From Auanema rhodensis (taxonomy: Eukaryota > Nematoda > Chromadorea > Rhabditida > Rhabditidae), in contig OZ059894.1 of the NCBI GenBank assembly GCA_964057225.1, positions 62,001 through 126,000 of the forward strand: DNA of 64,000 nt, written 5' to 3'. Positions 41,162 through 54,800 of the stretch are shown piece after piece; within the stretch, counting starts at the first letter, position 1, and each line of letters starts with the position of its first letter. The position numbers and the translations under genes were made by a program. The notes under the pieces are model-generated. The model made no database searches, was not told where the DNA came from, and saw only the letters and a program-made list of their open reading frames with translations.

Positions 41162-42921
41162 GTTACCATGCACCAATATCAATAAAAATTTGTTTTTAGA
41201 CTAATATGGACATGGGGAATCTAATTTTGAAAACCGCATCTCTTTATCTTTTACGTGAAGCGAGTTACATACCAAGTGCACATCACGTGTACATTAAATT
41301 AGCATAAATTAAAGTTCACGTAAAATTCAAAGTCATGGTTACCATGCACCAATATCAATAAAAATTTGTTTTTAGACTAATATGGACATGGGGAATCTAA
41401 TTTTGAAAACCGCATCTCTTTATCTTTTACGTGAAGCGAGTTACATACCAAGTGCACATCACGTGTACATTTAATTAGCATAAATTGAAGTTCACGTAAA
41501 TTTCAAAGTCATGGTTACCATGAACCAATATCAATAAAAATTTGTTTTTAGACTAATATGCACATGGGGAATCTGATTTTGAAAATCGCATCTCTTTATC
41601 TTTCACGTGAAGCGAGTTACATACCAAGTGCACATCACGTGTACATTTAATTAGCATAAATTAAAGTTCACGTAAAATTCAAAGTCATGGTTACCATGCA
41701 CCAATATCAATAAAAATTTGTTTTTAGACTAATATGGACATGGGGAATCTAATTTTGAAAACCGCATCTCTTTATCTTTCATGTGAAGCGAGTTACATAC
41801 CAAGTGCACATCACGTGTACATTTAATTAGCATAAATTAAAGTTCACGTAAATTTCAAAGTCATGGTTACCATGCACCAATATCAATAAAAATTTGTTTT
41901 CAGACTAATATGGACATGGGGAATCTTATTTTGAAAACCGCATCTCTTTATCTTTCACGTGAAGCGAGTTACATACCAAGTGCACATCACGTGTACATTT
42001 AATTAGCATAAATTAAAGTTCACGTAAATTTCAAAGTCATGGTTACCATGCACCAATATCAATAAAAATTTGTTTTTAGACTAATATGGACATGGGGAAT
42101 CTAATTTTGAAAACCGCATCTCTTTATCTTTTACGTGAAGCGAGTTACATACCAAGTGCACATCACGTGTACATTTAATTAGCATAAATTAAAGTTCACG
42201 TAAATTTCAAAGTCATGGTTACCATGAACCAATATCAATAAAAATTTGTTTTTAGACTAATATGGACATGGGGAATCTGATTTTGAAAACCGCATCTCTT
42301 TATCTTTTACGTGAAGCGAGTTACATACCGAGTGCACATCACGTGTACATTTAATTAGCATAAATTAAAGTTCACGTAAAATTCAAAGTCATGGTTACCA
42401 TGCACCAATATCAATAAAAATTTGTTTTTAGACTAATATGGACATGGGGAATCTAATTTTGAAAACCGCATCTCTTTATCTTTTACGTGAAGCGAGTTAC
42501 ATACCAAGTGCACATCACGTGTACATTTAATTAGCATAAATTAAAGTTCACGTAAATTTCAAAGTCATGGTTACCATGAACCAATATCAATAAAAATTTG
42601 TTTTTAGACTAATATGGACATGGGGAATCTGATTTTGAAAACCGCATCTCTTTATCTTTCACGTGAAGCGAGTTACATACCAAGTGCACATCACGTGTAC
42701 ATTTAATTAGCATAAATTAAAGTTCACGTAAAATTCAAAGTCATGGTTACCATGCACCAATATCAATAAAAATTTGTTTTTAGACTAATATGGACATGGG
42801 GAATCTGATTTTGAAAACCGCATCTCTTTATCTTTCACGTGAAGCGAGTTACATACCAAGTGCACATCACGTGTACATTTAATTAGCATAAATTAAAGTT
42901 CACGTAAAATTCAAAGTCATG
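41162..42921 (+). repeat. 10-monomer block, copy 1 (offset 20 units)
   Basis: Markers: TACATTAAATT near 41294, a unit with TATGCACATG and AAAATCGC at 41514, then CATGTG, TTTTCAG with AATCTT, and ACCGAG near 42329. The same series appears 3,521 bp to the right (20 x 176 plus the 1-bp insertion near 43166). A three-unit cassette from this block (41514-42041) is also present at 43979-44506 and 45035-45562. Confidence 0.8.
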
Positions 42922-44682
42922 GTTACCATGCACCAATATCAATAAAAATTTGTTTTTAGACTAATATGGACATGGGGAATCTAATTTTGAAAACTGCATC
43001 TCTTCATCTTTTACATGAAGCGAGTTACATACCAAGTGCACATCACGTGTACATTTAATTAGCATAAATTAAAGTTCACGTAAATTTCAAAGTCATGGTT
43101 ACCATGAACCAATATCAATGAAAATTTGTTTTTAGACTAATATGGACATGGGGAATCTAATTTTGGAAAACCGCATCTCTTTATCTTTTACGTGAAGCGA
43201 GTTACATACCAAGTGCACATCACGTGTACATTTAATTAGCATAAATTAAAGTTCACGTAAAATTCAAAGTCATGGTTACCATGCACCAATATCAATAAAA
43301 ATTTGTTTTTAGACTAATATGGACATGGGGAATCTAATTTTGAAAACCGCATCTCTTTATCTTTTACGTGAAGCGAGTTACATACCAAGTGCACATCACG
43401 TGTACATTTAATTAGCATAAATTAAAGTTCACGTAAGTTTCAAAGTCATGGTTACCATGAACCAATATCAATAAAAATTTGTTTTTAGACTAATATGGAC
43501 ATGGGGAATCTAATTTTGAAAACCGCATCTCTTTATCTTTCACGTGAAGCGAGTTACATACCAAGTGCACATCACGTGTACATTTAATTAGCATAAATTA
43601 AAGTTCACGTAAAATTCAAAGTCATGGTTACCATGCACCAATATCAATAAAAATTTGTTTTTAGACTAATATGGACATGGGGAATCTAATTTTGAAAACC
43701 GCATCTCTTTATCTTTCATGTGAAGCGAGTTACATACCAAGTGCACATCACGTGTACATTTAATTAGCATAAATTAAAGTTCACGTAAATTTCAAAGTCA
43801 TGGTTACCATGCACCAATATCAATAAAAATTTGTTTTCAGACTAATATGGACATGGGGAATCTTATTTTGAAAACCGCATCTCTTTATCTTTCACGTGAA
43901 GCGAGTTACATACCAAGTGCACATCACGTGTACATTTAATTAGCATAAATTAAAGTTCACGTAAATTTCAAAGTCATGGTTACCATGAACCAATATCAAT
44001 AAAAATTTGTTTTTAGACTAATATGCACATGGGGAATCTGATTTTGAAAATCGCATCTCTTTATCTTTCACGTGAAGCGAGTTACATACCAAGTGCACAT
44101 CACGTGTACATTTAATTAGCATAAATTAAAGTTCACGTAAAATTCAAAGTCATGGTTACCATGCACCAATATCAATAAAAATTTGTTTTTAGACTAATAT
44201 GGACATGGGGAATCTAATTTTGAAAACCGCATCTCTTTATCTTTCATGTGAAGCGAGTTACATACCAAGTGCACATCACGTGTACATTTAATTAGCATAA
44301 ATTAAAGTTCACGTAAATTTCAAAGTCATGGTTACCATGCACCAATATCAATAAAAATTTGTTTTCAGACTAATATGGACATGGGGAATCTTATTTTGAA
44401 AACCGCATCTCTTTATCTTTCACGTGAAGCGAGTTACATACCAAGTGCACATCACGTGTACATTTAATTAGCATAAATTAAAGTTCACGTAAATTTCAAA
44501 GTCATGGTTACCATGCACCAATATCAATAAAAATTTGTTTTTAAACTAATATGGACATGGGGAATCTAATTTTGAAAACCGCATCTCTTTATCTTTTACG
44601 TGAAGCGAGTTACATACCAAGTGCACATCACGTGTACATTTAATTAGCATAAATTAAAGTTCACGTAAATTTCAAAGTCATG

Positions 44683-46442
44683 GTTACCATGCACCAATAT
44701 CAATAAAAATTTGTTTTTAGACTAATATGGACATGGGGAATCTAATTTTGAAAACCGCATCTCTTTATCTTTTACGTGAAGCGAGTTACATACCAAGTGC
44801 ACATCACGTGTTCATTAAATTAGCATAAATTAAAGTTCACGTAAAATTCAAAGTCATGGTTACCATGCACCAATATCAATAAAAATTTGTTTTTAGACTA
44901 ATATGGACATGGGGAATCTAATTTTGAAAACCGCATCTCTTTATCTTTTACGTGAAGCGAGTTACATACCAAGTGCACATCACGTGTACATTTAATTAGC
45001 ATAAATTAAAGTTCACGTAAATTTCAAAGTCATGGTTACCATGAACCAATATCAATAAAAATTTGTTTTTAGACTAATATGCACATGGGGAATCTGATTT
45101 TGAAAATCGCATCTCTTTATCTTTCACGTGAAGCGAGTTACATACCAAGTGCACATCACGTGTACATTTAATTAGCATAAATTAAAGTTCACGTAAAATT
45201 CAAAGTCATGGTTACCATGCACCAATATCAATAAAAATTTGTTTTTAGACTAATATGGACATGGGGAATCTAATTTTGAAAACCGCATCTCTTTATCTTT
45301 CATGTGAAGCGAGTTACATACCAAGTGCACATCACGTGTACATTTAATTAGCATAAATTAAAGTTCACGTAAATTTCAAAGTCATGGTTACCATGCACCA
45401 ATATCAATAAAAATTTGTTTTCAGACTAATATGGACATGGGGAATCTTATTTTGAAAACCGCATCTCTTTATCTTTCACGTGAAGCGGGTTACATACCAA
45501 GTGCACATCACGTGTACATTTAATTAGCATAAATTAAAGTTCACGTAAATTTCAAAGTCATGGTTACCATGCACCAATATCAATAAAAATTTGTTTTTAG
45601 ACTAATATGGACATGGGGAATCTAATTTTGAAAACCGCATCTCTTTATCTTTTACGTGAAGCGAGTTACATACCAAGTGCACATCACGTGTACATTTAAT
45701 TAGCATAAATTAAAGTTCACGTAAATTTCAAAGTCATGGTTACCATGAACCAATATCAATAAAAATTTGTTTTTAGACTAATATGGACATGGGGAATCTG
45801 ATTTTGAAAACCGCATCTCTTTATCTTTTACGTGAAGCGAGTTACATACCGAGTGCACATCACGTGTACATTTAATTAGCATAAATTAAAGTTCACGTAA
45901 AATTCAAAGTCATGGTTACCATGCACCAATATCAATAAAAATTTGTTTTTAGACTAATATGGACATGGGGAATCTAATTTTGAAAACCGCATCTCTTTAT
46001 CTTTTACGTGAAGCGAGTTACATACCAAGTGCACATCACGTGTACATTTAATTAGCATAAATTAAAGTTCACGTAAATTTCAAAGTCATGGTTACCATGA
46101 ACCAATATCAATAAAAATTTGTTTTTAGACTAATATGGACATGGGGAATCTGATTTTGAAAACCGCATCTCTTTATCTTTCACGTGAAGCGAGTTACATA
46201 CCAAGTGCACATCACGTGTACATTTAATTAGCATAAATTAAAGTTCACGTAAAATTCAAAGTCATGGTTACCATGCACCAATATCAATAAAAATTTGTTT
46301 TTAGACTAATATGGACATGGGGAATCTGATTTTGAAAACCGCATCTCTTTATCTTTCACGTGAAGCGAGTTACATACCAAGTGCACATCACGTGTACATT
46401 TAATTAGCATAAATTAAAGTTCACGTAAATTTCAAAGTCATG
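44683..46442 (+). repeat. 10-monomer block, copy 2
   Basis: This counterpart of 41162-42921 has CATTAAATT near 44814, TATGCACATG near 45082, CATGTG, TTTTCAG with AATCTT, and ACCGAG near 45850. The first unit has a private TTCATT change, and GCGGGTT near 45488 is also private, so the copies have begun to diverge. Confidence 0.8.
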
Positions 46443-49400
46443 GTTACCATGAACCAATATCAATAAAAATTTGTTTTTAGACTAATATGGACATGGGGAA
46501 TCTAATTTTGAAAACCGCATCTCTTTATCTTTTACGTGAAGCGAGTTACATACCAAGTGCACATCACGTGTACATTTAATTAGCATAAATTAAAGTTCAC
46601 GTAAATTTCAAAGTCATGGTTACCATGAACCAATATCAATAAAAATTTGTTTTTAGACTAATATGGACATGAGGAATCTGATTTTGAAAACCGCATCTCT
46701 TTATCTTTCACGTGAAGCGAGTTACATACCAAGTGCACATCACGTGTACATTTAATTAGCATAAATTAAAGTTCACGTAAAATTCAAAGTCATGGTTACC
46801 ATGCACCAATATCAATAAAAATTTGTTTTTAGACTAATATGGACATGGGGAATCAAATTTTGAAAACCGCATCTCTTTATCTTTTACGTGAAGCGAGTTA
46901 CATACCAAGTGCACATCACGTGTACATTTAATTAGCATAAATTGAAGTTCACGTAAATTTCAAAGTCATGGTTACCATGAACCAATATCAATAAAAATTT
47001 GTTTTTAGACTAATATGGACATGGGGAATCTAATTTTGAAAACCGCATCTCTTTATCTTTTACGTGAAGCGAGTTACATACCAAGTGCACATCACGTGTA
47101 CATTTAATTAGCATAAATTAAAGTTCACGTAAAATTCAAAGTCATGGTTACCATGCACCAATATCAATAAAAATTTGTTTTTAGACTAATATGGACATGG
47201 GAAATCTAATTTTGAAAACCGCATCTCTTTATCTTTTACGTGAAGCGAGTTACATACCAAGTGCACATCACGTGTACATTTAATTAGCATAAATTAAAGT
47301 TCACGTAAAATTCAAAGTCATGGTTACCATGCACCAATATCAATAAAAATTTGTTTTTAGACTAATATGGACATGGGGAATCAAATTTTGAAAACCGCAT
47401 CTCTTTATCTTTCACGTGAAGCGAGTTACATACCAAGTGCACATCACGTGTACATTTAATTAGCATAAATTAAAGTTCACGTAAAATTCAAAGTCATGGT
47501 TACCATGCACCAATATCAATAAAAATTTGTTTTTAGACTAATATGGACATGGGGAATCAAATTTTGAAAACCGCATCTCTTTATCTTTTACGTGAAGCGA
47601 GTTACATACCAAGTGCACATCACGTGTACATTTAATTAGCATAAATTAAAGTTCACGTAAATTTCAAAGTCATGGTTACCATGAACCAATATCAATAAAA
47701 ATTTGTTTTTAGACTAATATGGACATGGGGAATCTAATTTTGAAAACCGCATCTCTTTATCTTTTACGTGAAGCGAGTCACATACCAAGTGCACATCACG
47801 TGTACATTTAATTAGCATAAATTAAAGTTCACGTAAAATTCAAAGTCATGGTTACCATGCACCAATATCAATAAAAATTTGTTTTTAGACTAATATGGAC
47901 ATGGGAAATCTAATTTTGAAAACCGCATCTCTTTATCTTTTACGTGAAGCGAGTTACATACCAAGTGCACATCACGTGTACATTTAATTAGCATAAATTA
48001 AAGTTCACGTAAAATTCAAAGTCATGGTTACCATGCACCAATATCAATAAAAATTTGTTTTTAGACTAATATGGACATGGGGAATCAAATTTTGAAAACC
48101 GCATCTCTTTATCTTTTACGTGAAGCGAGTTACATACCAAGTGCACATCACGTGTACATTTAATTAGCATAAATTAAAGTTCACGTAAATTTCAAAGTCA
48201 TGGTTACCATGAACCAATATCAATAAAAACTTGTTTTTAGACTAATATGGACATGGGGAATCTAATTTTGAAAACCGCATCTCTTTATCTTTTACGTGAA
48301 GCGAGTTACATACCAAGTGCACATCACGTGTACATTTAATTAGCATAAATTAAAGTTCACGTAAAATTCAAAGTCATGGTTACCATGCACCAATATCAAT
48401 AAAAATTTGTTTTTAGACTAATATGGACATGGGGAATCTAATTTTGAAAACCGCATCTCTTTATCTTTTACGTGAAGCGAGTTACATACCAAGTGCACAT
48501 CACGTGTACATTTAATTAGCATAAATTAAAGTTCACGTAAAATTCAAAGTCATGGTTACCATGCACCAATATCAATAAAAATTTGTTTTTAGACTAATAT
48601 GGACATGGGGAATCTAATTTTGAAAACCGCATCTCTTTATCTTTTACGTGAAGCGAGTTACATACCAAGAGCACATCACGTGTACATTTAATTAGCATAA
48701 ATTAAAGTTCACGTAAATTTCAAAGTCATGGTTACCATGAACCAATATCAATAAAAATTTGTTTTTAGACTAATATGGACATGGGGAATCTGATTTTGAA
48801 AACCGCATCTCTTTATCTTTTACGTGAAGCGAGTTACATACCAAGTGCACATCACGTGTACATTTAATTAGCATAAATTAAAGTTCACGTAAAATTCAAA
48901 GTCATGGTTACCATGCACCAATATCAATAAAAATTTGTTTTTAGACTAATATGGACATGGGGAATCTAATTTTGAAAACCGCATCTCTTTATCTTTTACG
49001 TGAAGCGAGTTACATACCAAGTGCACATCACGTGTACATTTAATTAGCATAAATTAAAGTTCACGTAAATTTCAAAGTCATGGTTACCATGAACCAATAT
49101 CAATAAAAATTTGTTTTTAGACTAATATGGACATGGGGAATCTGATTTTGAAAACCGCATCTCTTTATCTTTCACGTGAAGCGAGTTACATACCAAGTGC
49201 ACATCACGTGTACATTTAATTAGCATAAATTAAAGTTCACGTAAATTTCAAAGTCATGGTTACCATGCACCAATATCAATAAAAATTTGTTTTTAGACTA
49301 ATATGGACATGGGGAATCTAATTTTGAAAACCGCATCTCTTTATCTTTTACGTGAAGCGAGTTACATACCAAGTGCACATCACGTGTACATTTAATTAGC

Positions 49401-51897
49401 ATAAATTAAAGTTCACGTAAATTTCAAAGTCATGGTTACCATGAACCAATATCAATAAAAATTTGTTTTTAGACTAATATGGACATGGGGAATCTAATTT
49501 TGAAAACCGCATCTCTTTATCTTTTACGTGAAGCGAGTTACATACCAAGTGCACATCACGTGTACATTTAATTAGCATAAATTAAAGTTCACGTAAATTT
49601 CAAAGTCATGGTTACCATGCACCAATATCAATAAAAATTTGTTTTTAGACTAATATGGACATGGGGAATCTAATTTTGAAAACCGCATCTCTTTATCTTT
49701 CACGTGAAGCGAGTTACATACCAAGTGCACATCACGTGTACATTTAATTAGCATAAATTAAAGTTCACGTAAATTTCAAAGTCATGGTTACCATGAACCA
49801 ATATCAATAAAAATTTGTTTTTAGACTAATATGGACATGGGGAATCTGATTTTGAAAACCGCATCTCTTTATCTTTCACGTGAAGCGAGTTACATACCAA
49901 GTGCACATCACGTGTACATTTAATTAGCATAAATTAAAGTTCACGTAAAATTCAAAGTCATGGTTACCATGCACCAATATCAATAAAAATTTGTTTTTAG
50001 ACTAATATGGACATGGGGAATCTAATTTTGAAAACCGCATCTCTTTATCTTTTACGTGAAGCGAGTTACATACCAAGTGCACATCACGTGTACATTTAAT
50101 TAGCATAAATTAAAGTTCACGTAAATTTCAAAGTCATGGTTACCATGAACCAATATCAATAAAAATTTGTTTTTAGACTAATATGGACATGGGGAATCTG
50201 ATTTTGAAAACCGCATCTCTTTATCTTTCACGTGAAGCGAGTTACATACCAAGTGCACATCACGTGTACATTTAATTAGCATAAATTAAAGTTCACGTAA
50301 AATTCAAAGTCATGGTTACCATGCACCAATATCAATAAAAATTTGTTTTTAGACTAATATGGACATGGGGAATCTGATTTTGAAAACCGCATCTCTTTAT
50401 CTTTCACGTGAAGCGAGTTACATACCAAGTGCACATCACGTGTACATTTAATTAGCATAAATTAAAGTTCACGTAAATTTCAAAGTCATGGTTACCATGA
50501 ACCAATATCAATAAAAATTTGTTTTTAGACTAATATGGACATGGGGAATCTAATTTTGAAAACCGCATCTCTTTATCTTTTACGTGAAGCGAGTTACATA
50601 CCAAGTGCACATCACGTGTACATTTAATTAGCATAAATTAAAGTTCACGTAAATTTCAAAGTCATGGTTACCATGAACCAATATCAATAAAAATTTGTTT
50701 TTAGACTAATATGGACATGGGGAATCTGATTTTGAAAACCGCATCTCTTTATCTTTCACGTGAAGCGAGTTACATACCAAGTGCACATCACGTGTACATT
50801 TAATTAGCATAAATTAAAGTTCACGTAAAATTCAAAGTCATGGTTACCATGCACCAATATCAATAAAAATTTGTTTTTAGACTAATATGGACATGGGGAA
50901 TCAAATTTTGAAAACCGCATCTCTTTATCTTTTACGTGAAGCGAGTTACATACCAAGTGCACATCACGTGTACATTTAATTAGCATAAATTAAAGTTCAC
51001 GTAAATTTCAAAGTCATGGTTACCATGAACCAATATCAATAAAAATTTGTTTTAGACTAATATGGACATGGAGAATCTAATTTTGAAAACCGCATCTCTT
51101 TATCTTTTACGTGAAGCGAGTTACATACCAAGTGCACATCACGTGTACATTTAATTAGCATAAATTAAAGTTCACGTAAAATTCAAAGTCATGGTTACCA
51201 TGCACCAATATCAATAAAAATTTGTTTTTAGACTAATATGGACATGGGAAATCTAATTTTGAAAACCACATCTCTTTATCTTTTACGTGAAGCGAGTTAC
51301 ATACCAAGTGCACATCACGTGTACATTTAATTAGCATAAATTAAAGTTCACGTAAAATTCAAAGTCATGGTTACCATGCACCAATATCAATAAAAATTTG
51401 TTTTTAGACTAATATGGACATGGGGAATCAAATTTTGAAAACCGCATCTCTTTATCTTTTACGTGAAGCGAGTTACATACCAAGTGCACATCACGTGTAC
51501 ATTTAATTAGCATAAATTAAAGTTCACGTAAATTTCAAAGTCATGGTTACCATGAACCAATATCAATAAAAACTTGTTTTTAGACTAATATGGACATGGG
51601 GAATCTAATTTTGAAAACCGCATCTCTTTATCTTTTACGTGAAGCGAGTTACATACCAAGTGCACATCACGTGTACATTTAATTAGCATAAATTAAAGTT
51701 CACGTAAAATTCAAAGTCATGGTTACCATGCACCAATATCAATAAAAATTTGTTTTTAGACTAATATGGACATGGGGAATCTAATTTTGAAAACCGCATC
51801 TCTTTATCTTTTACGTGAAGCGAGTTACATACCAAGTGCACATCACGTGTACATTTAATTAGCATAAATTAAAGTTCACGTAAAATTCAAAGTCATG

Positions 51898-54800
51898 GTT
51901 ACCATGCACCAATATCAATAAAAATTTGTTTTTAGACTAATATGGACATGGGGAATCTAATTTTGAAAACCGCATCTCTTTATCTTTCACGTGAAGCGAG
52001 TTACATACCAAGTGCACATCACGTGTACATTTAATTCGCATAAATTAAAGTTCACGTAAAATTCAAAGTCATGGTTACCATGCACCAATATCAATAAAAA
52101 TTTGTTTTTAGACTAATATGGACATGGGGAATCTGATTTTGAAAACCGCATCTCTTTATCTTTCACGTGAAGCGAGTTACATACCAAGTGCACATCACGT
52201 GTACATTTAATTAGCATAAATTAAAGTTCACGTAAAATTCAAAGTCATGGTTACCATGCACCAATATCAATAAAAATTTGTTTTTAGACTAATATGGACA
52301 TGGGGAATCTGATTTTGAAAACCGCATCTCTTTATCTTTCACGTGAAGCGAGTTACATACCAAGTGCACATCACGTGTACATTTAATTAGCATAAATTAA
52401 AGTTCACGTAAAATTCAAAGTCATGGTTACCATGCACCAATATCAATAAAAATTTGTTTTTAGACTAATATGGACATGGGGAATCTAATTTTGAAAACTG
52501 CATCTCTTCATCTTTTACATGAAGCGAGTTACATACCAAGTGCACATCACGTGTACATTTAATTAGCATAAATTAAAGTTCACGTAAATTTCAAAGTCAT
52601 GGATACCATGAACCAATATCAATAAAAATTTGTTTTTAGACTAATATGGACATGGGGAATCTAATTTTGAAAACCGCATCTCTTTATCTTTTACGTGAAG
52701 CGAGTTACATACCAAGTGCACATCACGTGTACATTTAATTAGCATAAATTAAAGTTCACGTAAAATTCAAAGTCATGGTTACCATGCACCAATATCAATA
52801 AAAATTTGTTTTTAGACTAATATGGACATGGGGAATCAAATTTTGAAAACCGCATCTCTTTATCTTTTACGTGAAGCGAGTTACATACCAAGTGCACATC
52901 ACGTGTACATTTAATTAGCATAAATTAAAGTTCACGTAAATTTCAAAGTCATGGTTACCATGAACCAATATCAATAAAAACTTGTTTTTAGACTAATATG
53001 GACATGGGGAATCTAATTTTGAAAACCGCATCTCTTTATCTTTTACGTGAAGCGAGTTACATACCAAGTGCACATCACGTGTACATTTAATTAGCATAAA
53101 TTAAAGTTCACGTAAAATTCAAAGTCATGGTTACCATGCACCAATATCAATAAAAATTTGTTTTTAGACTAATATGGACATGGGGAATCTAATTTTGAAA
53201 ACCGCATCTCTTTATCTTTTACGTGAAGCGAGTTACATACCAAGTGCACATCACGTGTACATTTAATTAGCATAAATTAAAGTTCACGTAAAATTCAAAG
53301 TCATGGTTACCATGCACCAATATCAATAAAAATTTGTTTTTAGACTAATATGGACATGGGGAATCTAATTTTGAAAACCGCATCTCTTTATCTTTTACAT
53401 GAAGCGAGTTACATACCAAGTGCACATCACGTGTACATTTAATTAGCATAAATTAAAGTTCACGTAAAATTCAAAGTCATGGTTACCATGCACCAATATC
53501 AATAAAAATTTGTTTTTAGACTAATATGGACATGAGGAATCTAATTTTGAAAACCGCATCTCTTTATCTTTTACGTGAAGCGAGTTACATACCAAGTGCA
53601 CATCACGTGTACATTTAATTAGCATAAATTAAAGTTCACGTAAAATTCAAAGTCATGGTTACCATGCACCAATATGAATAAAAATTTGTTTTTAGACTAA
53701 TATGGACATGGGGAATCTAATTTTGAAAACCGCATCTCTTTATCTTTTACGTGAAGCGAGTTACATACCAAGTGCACATCACGTGTACATTTAATTAGCA
53801 TAAATTAAAGTTCACGTAAAATTCAAAGTCATGGTTACCATGCACCAATATGAATAAAAATTTGTTTTTAGACTAATATGGACATGGGGAATCTAATTTT
53901 GAAAACCGCATCTCTTTATCTTTTACGTGAAGCGAGTTACATACCAAGTGCACATCACGTGTACATTTAATTAGCATAAATTAAAGTTCACGTAAATTTC
54001 AAAGTCATGGTTACCATGAACCAATATTAATAAAAATTTGTTTTTAGACTAATATGGACATGGGGAATCTGATTTTGAAAACCGCATCTCTTTATCTTTC
54101 ACGTGAAGCGAGTTACATACCAAGTGCACATCACGTGTACATTTAATTAGCATAAATTAAAGTTCACGTAAATTTCAAAGTCATGGTTACCTTGAACCAA
54201 TATCAATAAAAATTTGTTTTTAGACTAATATGGACATGGGGAATCTAATTTTGAAAACCGCATCTCTTTATCTTTTACGTGAAGCGAGTTACATACCAAG
54301 TGCACATCACGTGTACATTTAATTAGCATAAATTAAAGTTCACGTAAATTTCAAAGTCATGGTTACCTTGAACCAATATCAATAAAAATTTGTTTTTAGA
54401 CTAATATGGACATGGGGAATCTAATTTTGAAAACCGCATCTCTTTATCTTTTACGTGAAGCGAGTTACATACCAAGTGCACATCACGTGTACATTTAATT
54501 AGCATAAATTAAAATTCACGTAAATTTCAAAGTCATGGTTACCATGAACCAATATCAATAAAAATTTGTTTTTAGACTAATATGGACATGGGGAATCTGA
54601 TTTTGAAAACCGCATCTCTTTATCTTTCACGTGAAGCGAGTTACATACCAAGTGCACATCACGTGTACATTTAATTAGCATAAATTAAAGTTCACGTAAA
54701 ATTCAAAGTCATGGTTACCATGCACCAATATCAATAAAAATTTGTTTTTAGACTAATATGGACATGGGGAATCAAATTTTGAAAACCGCATCTCTTTATC

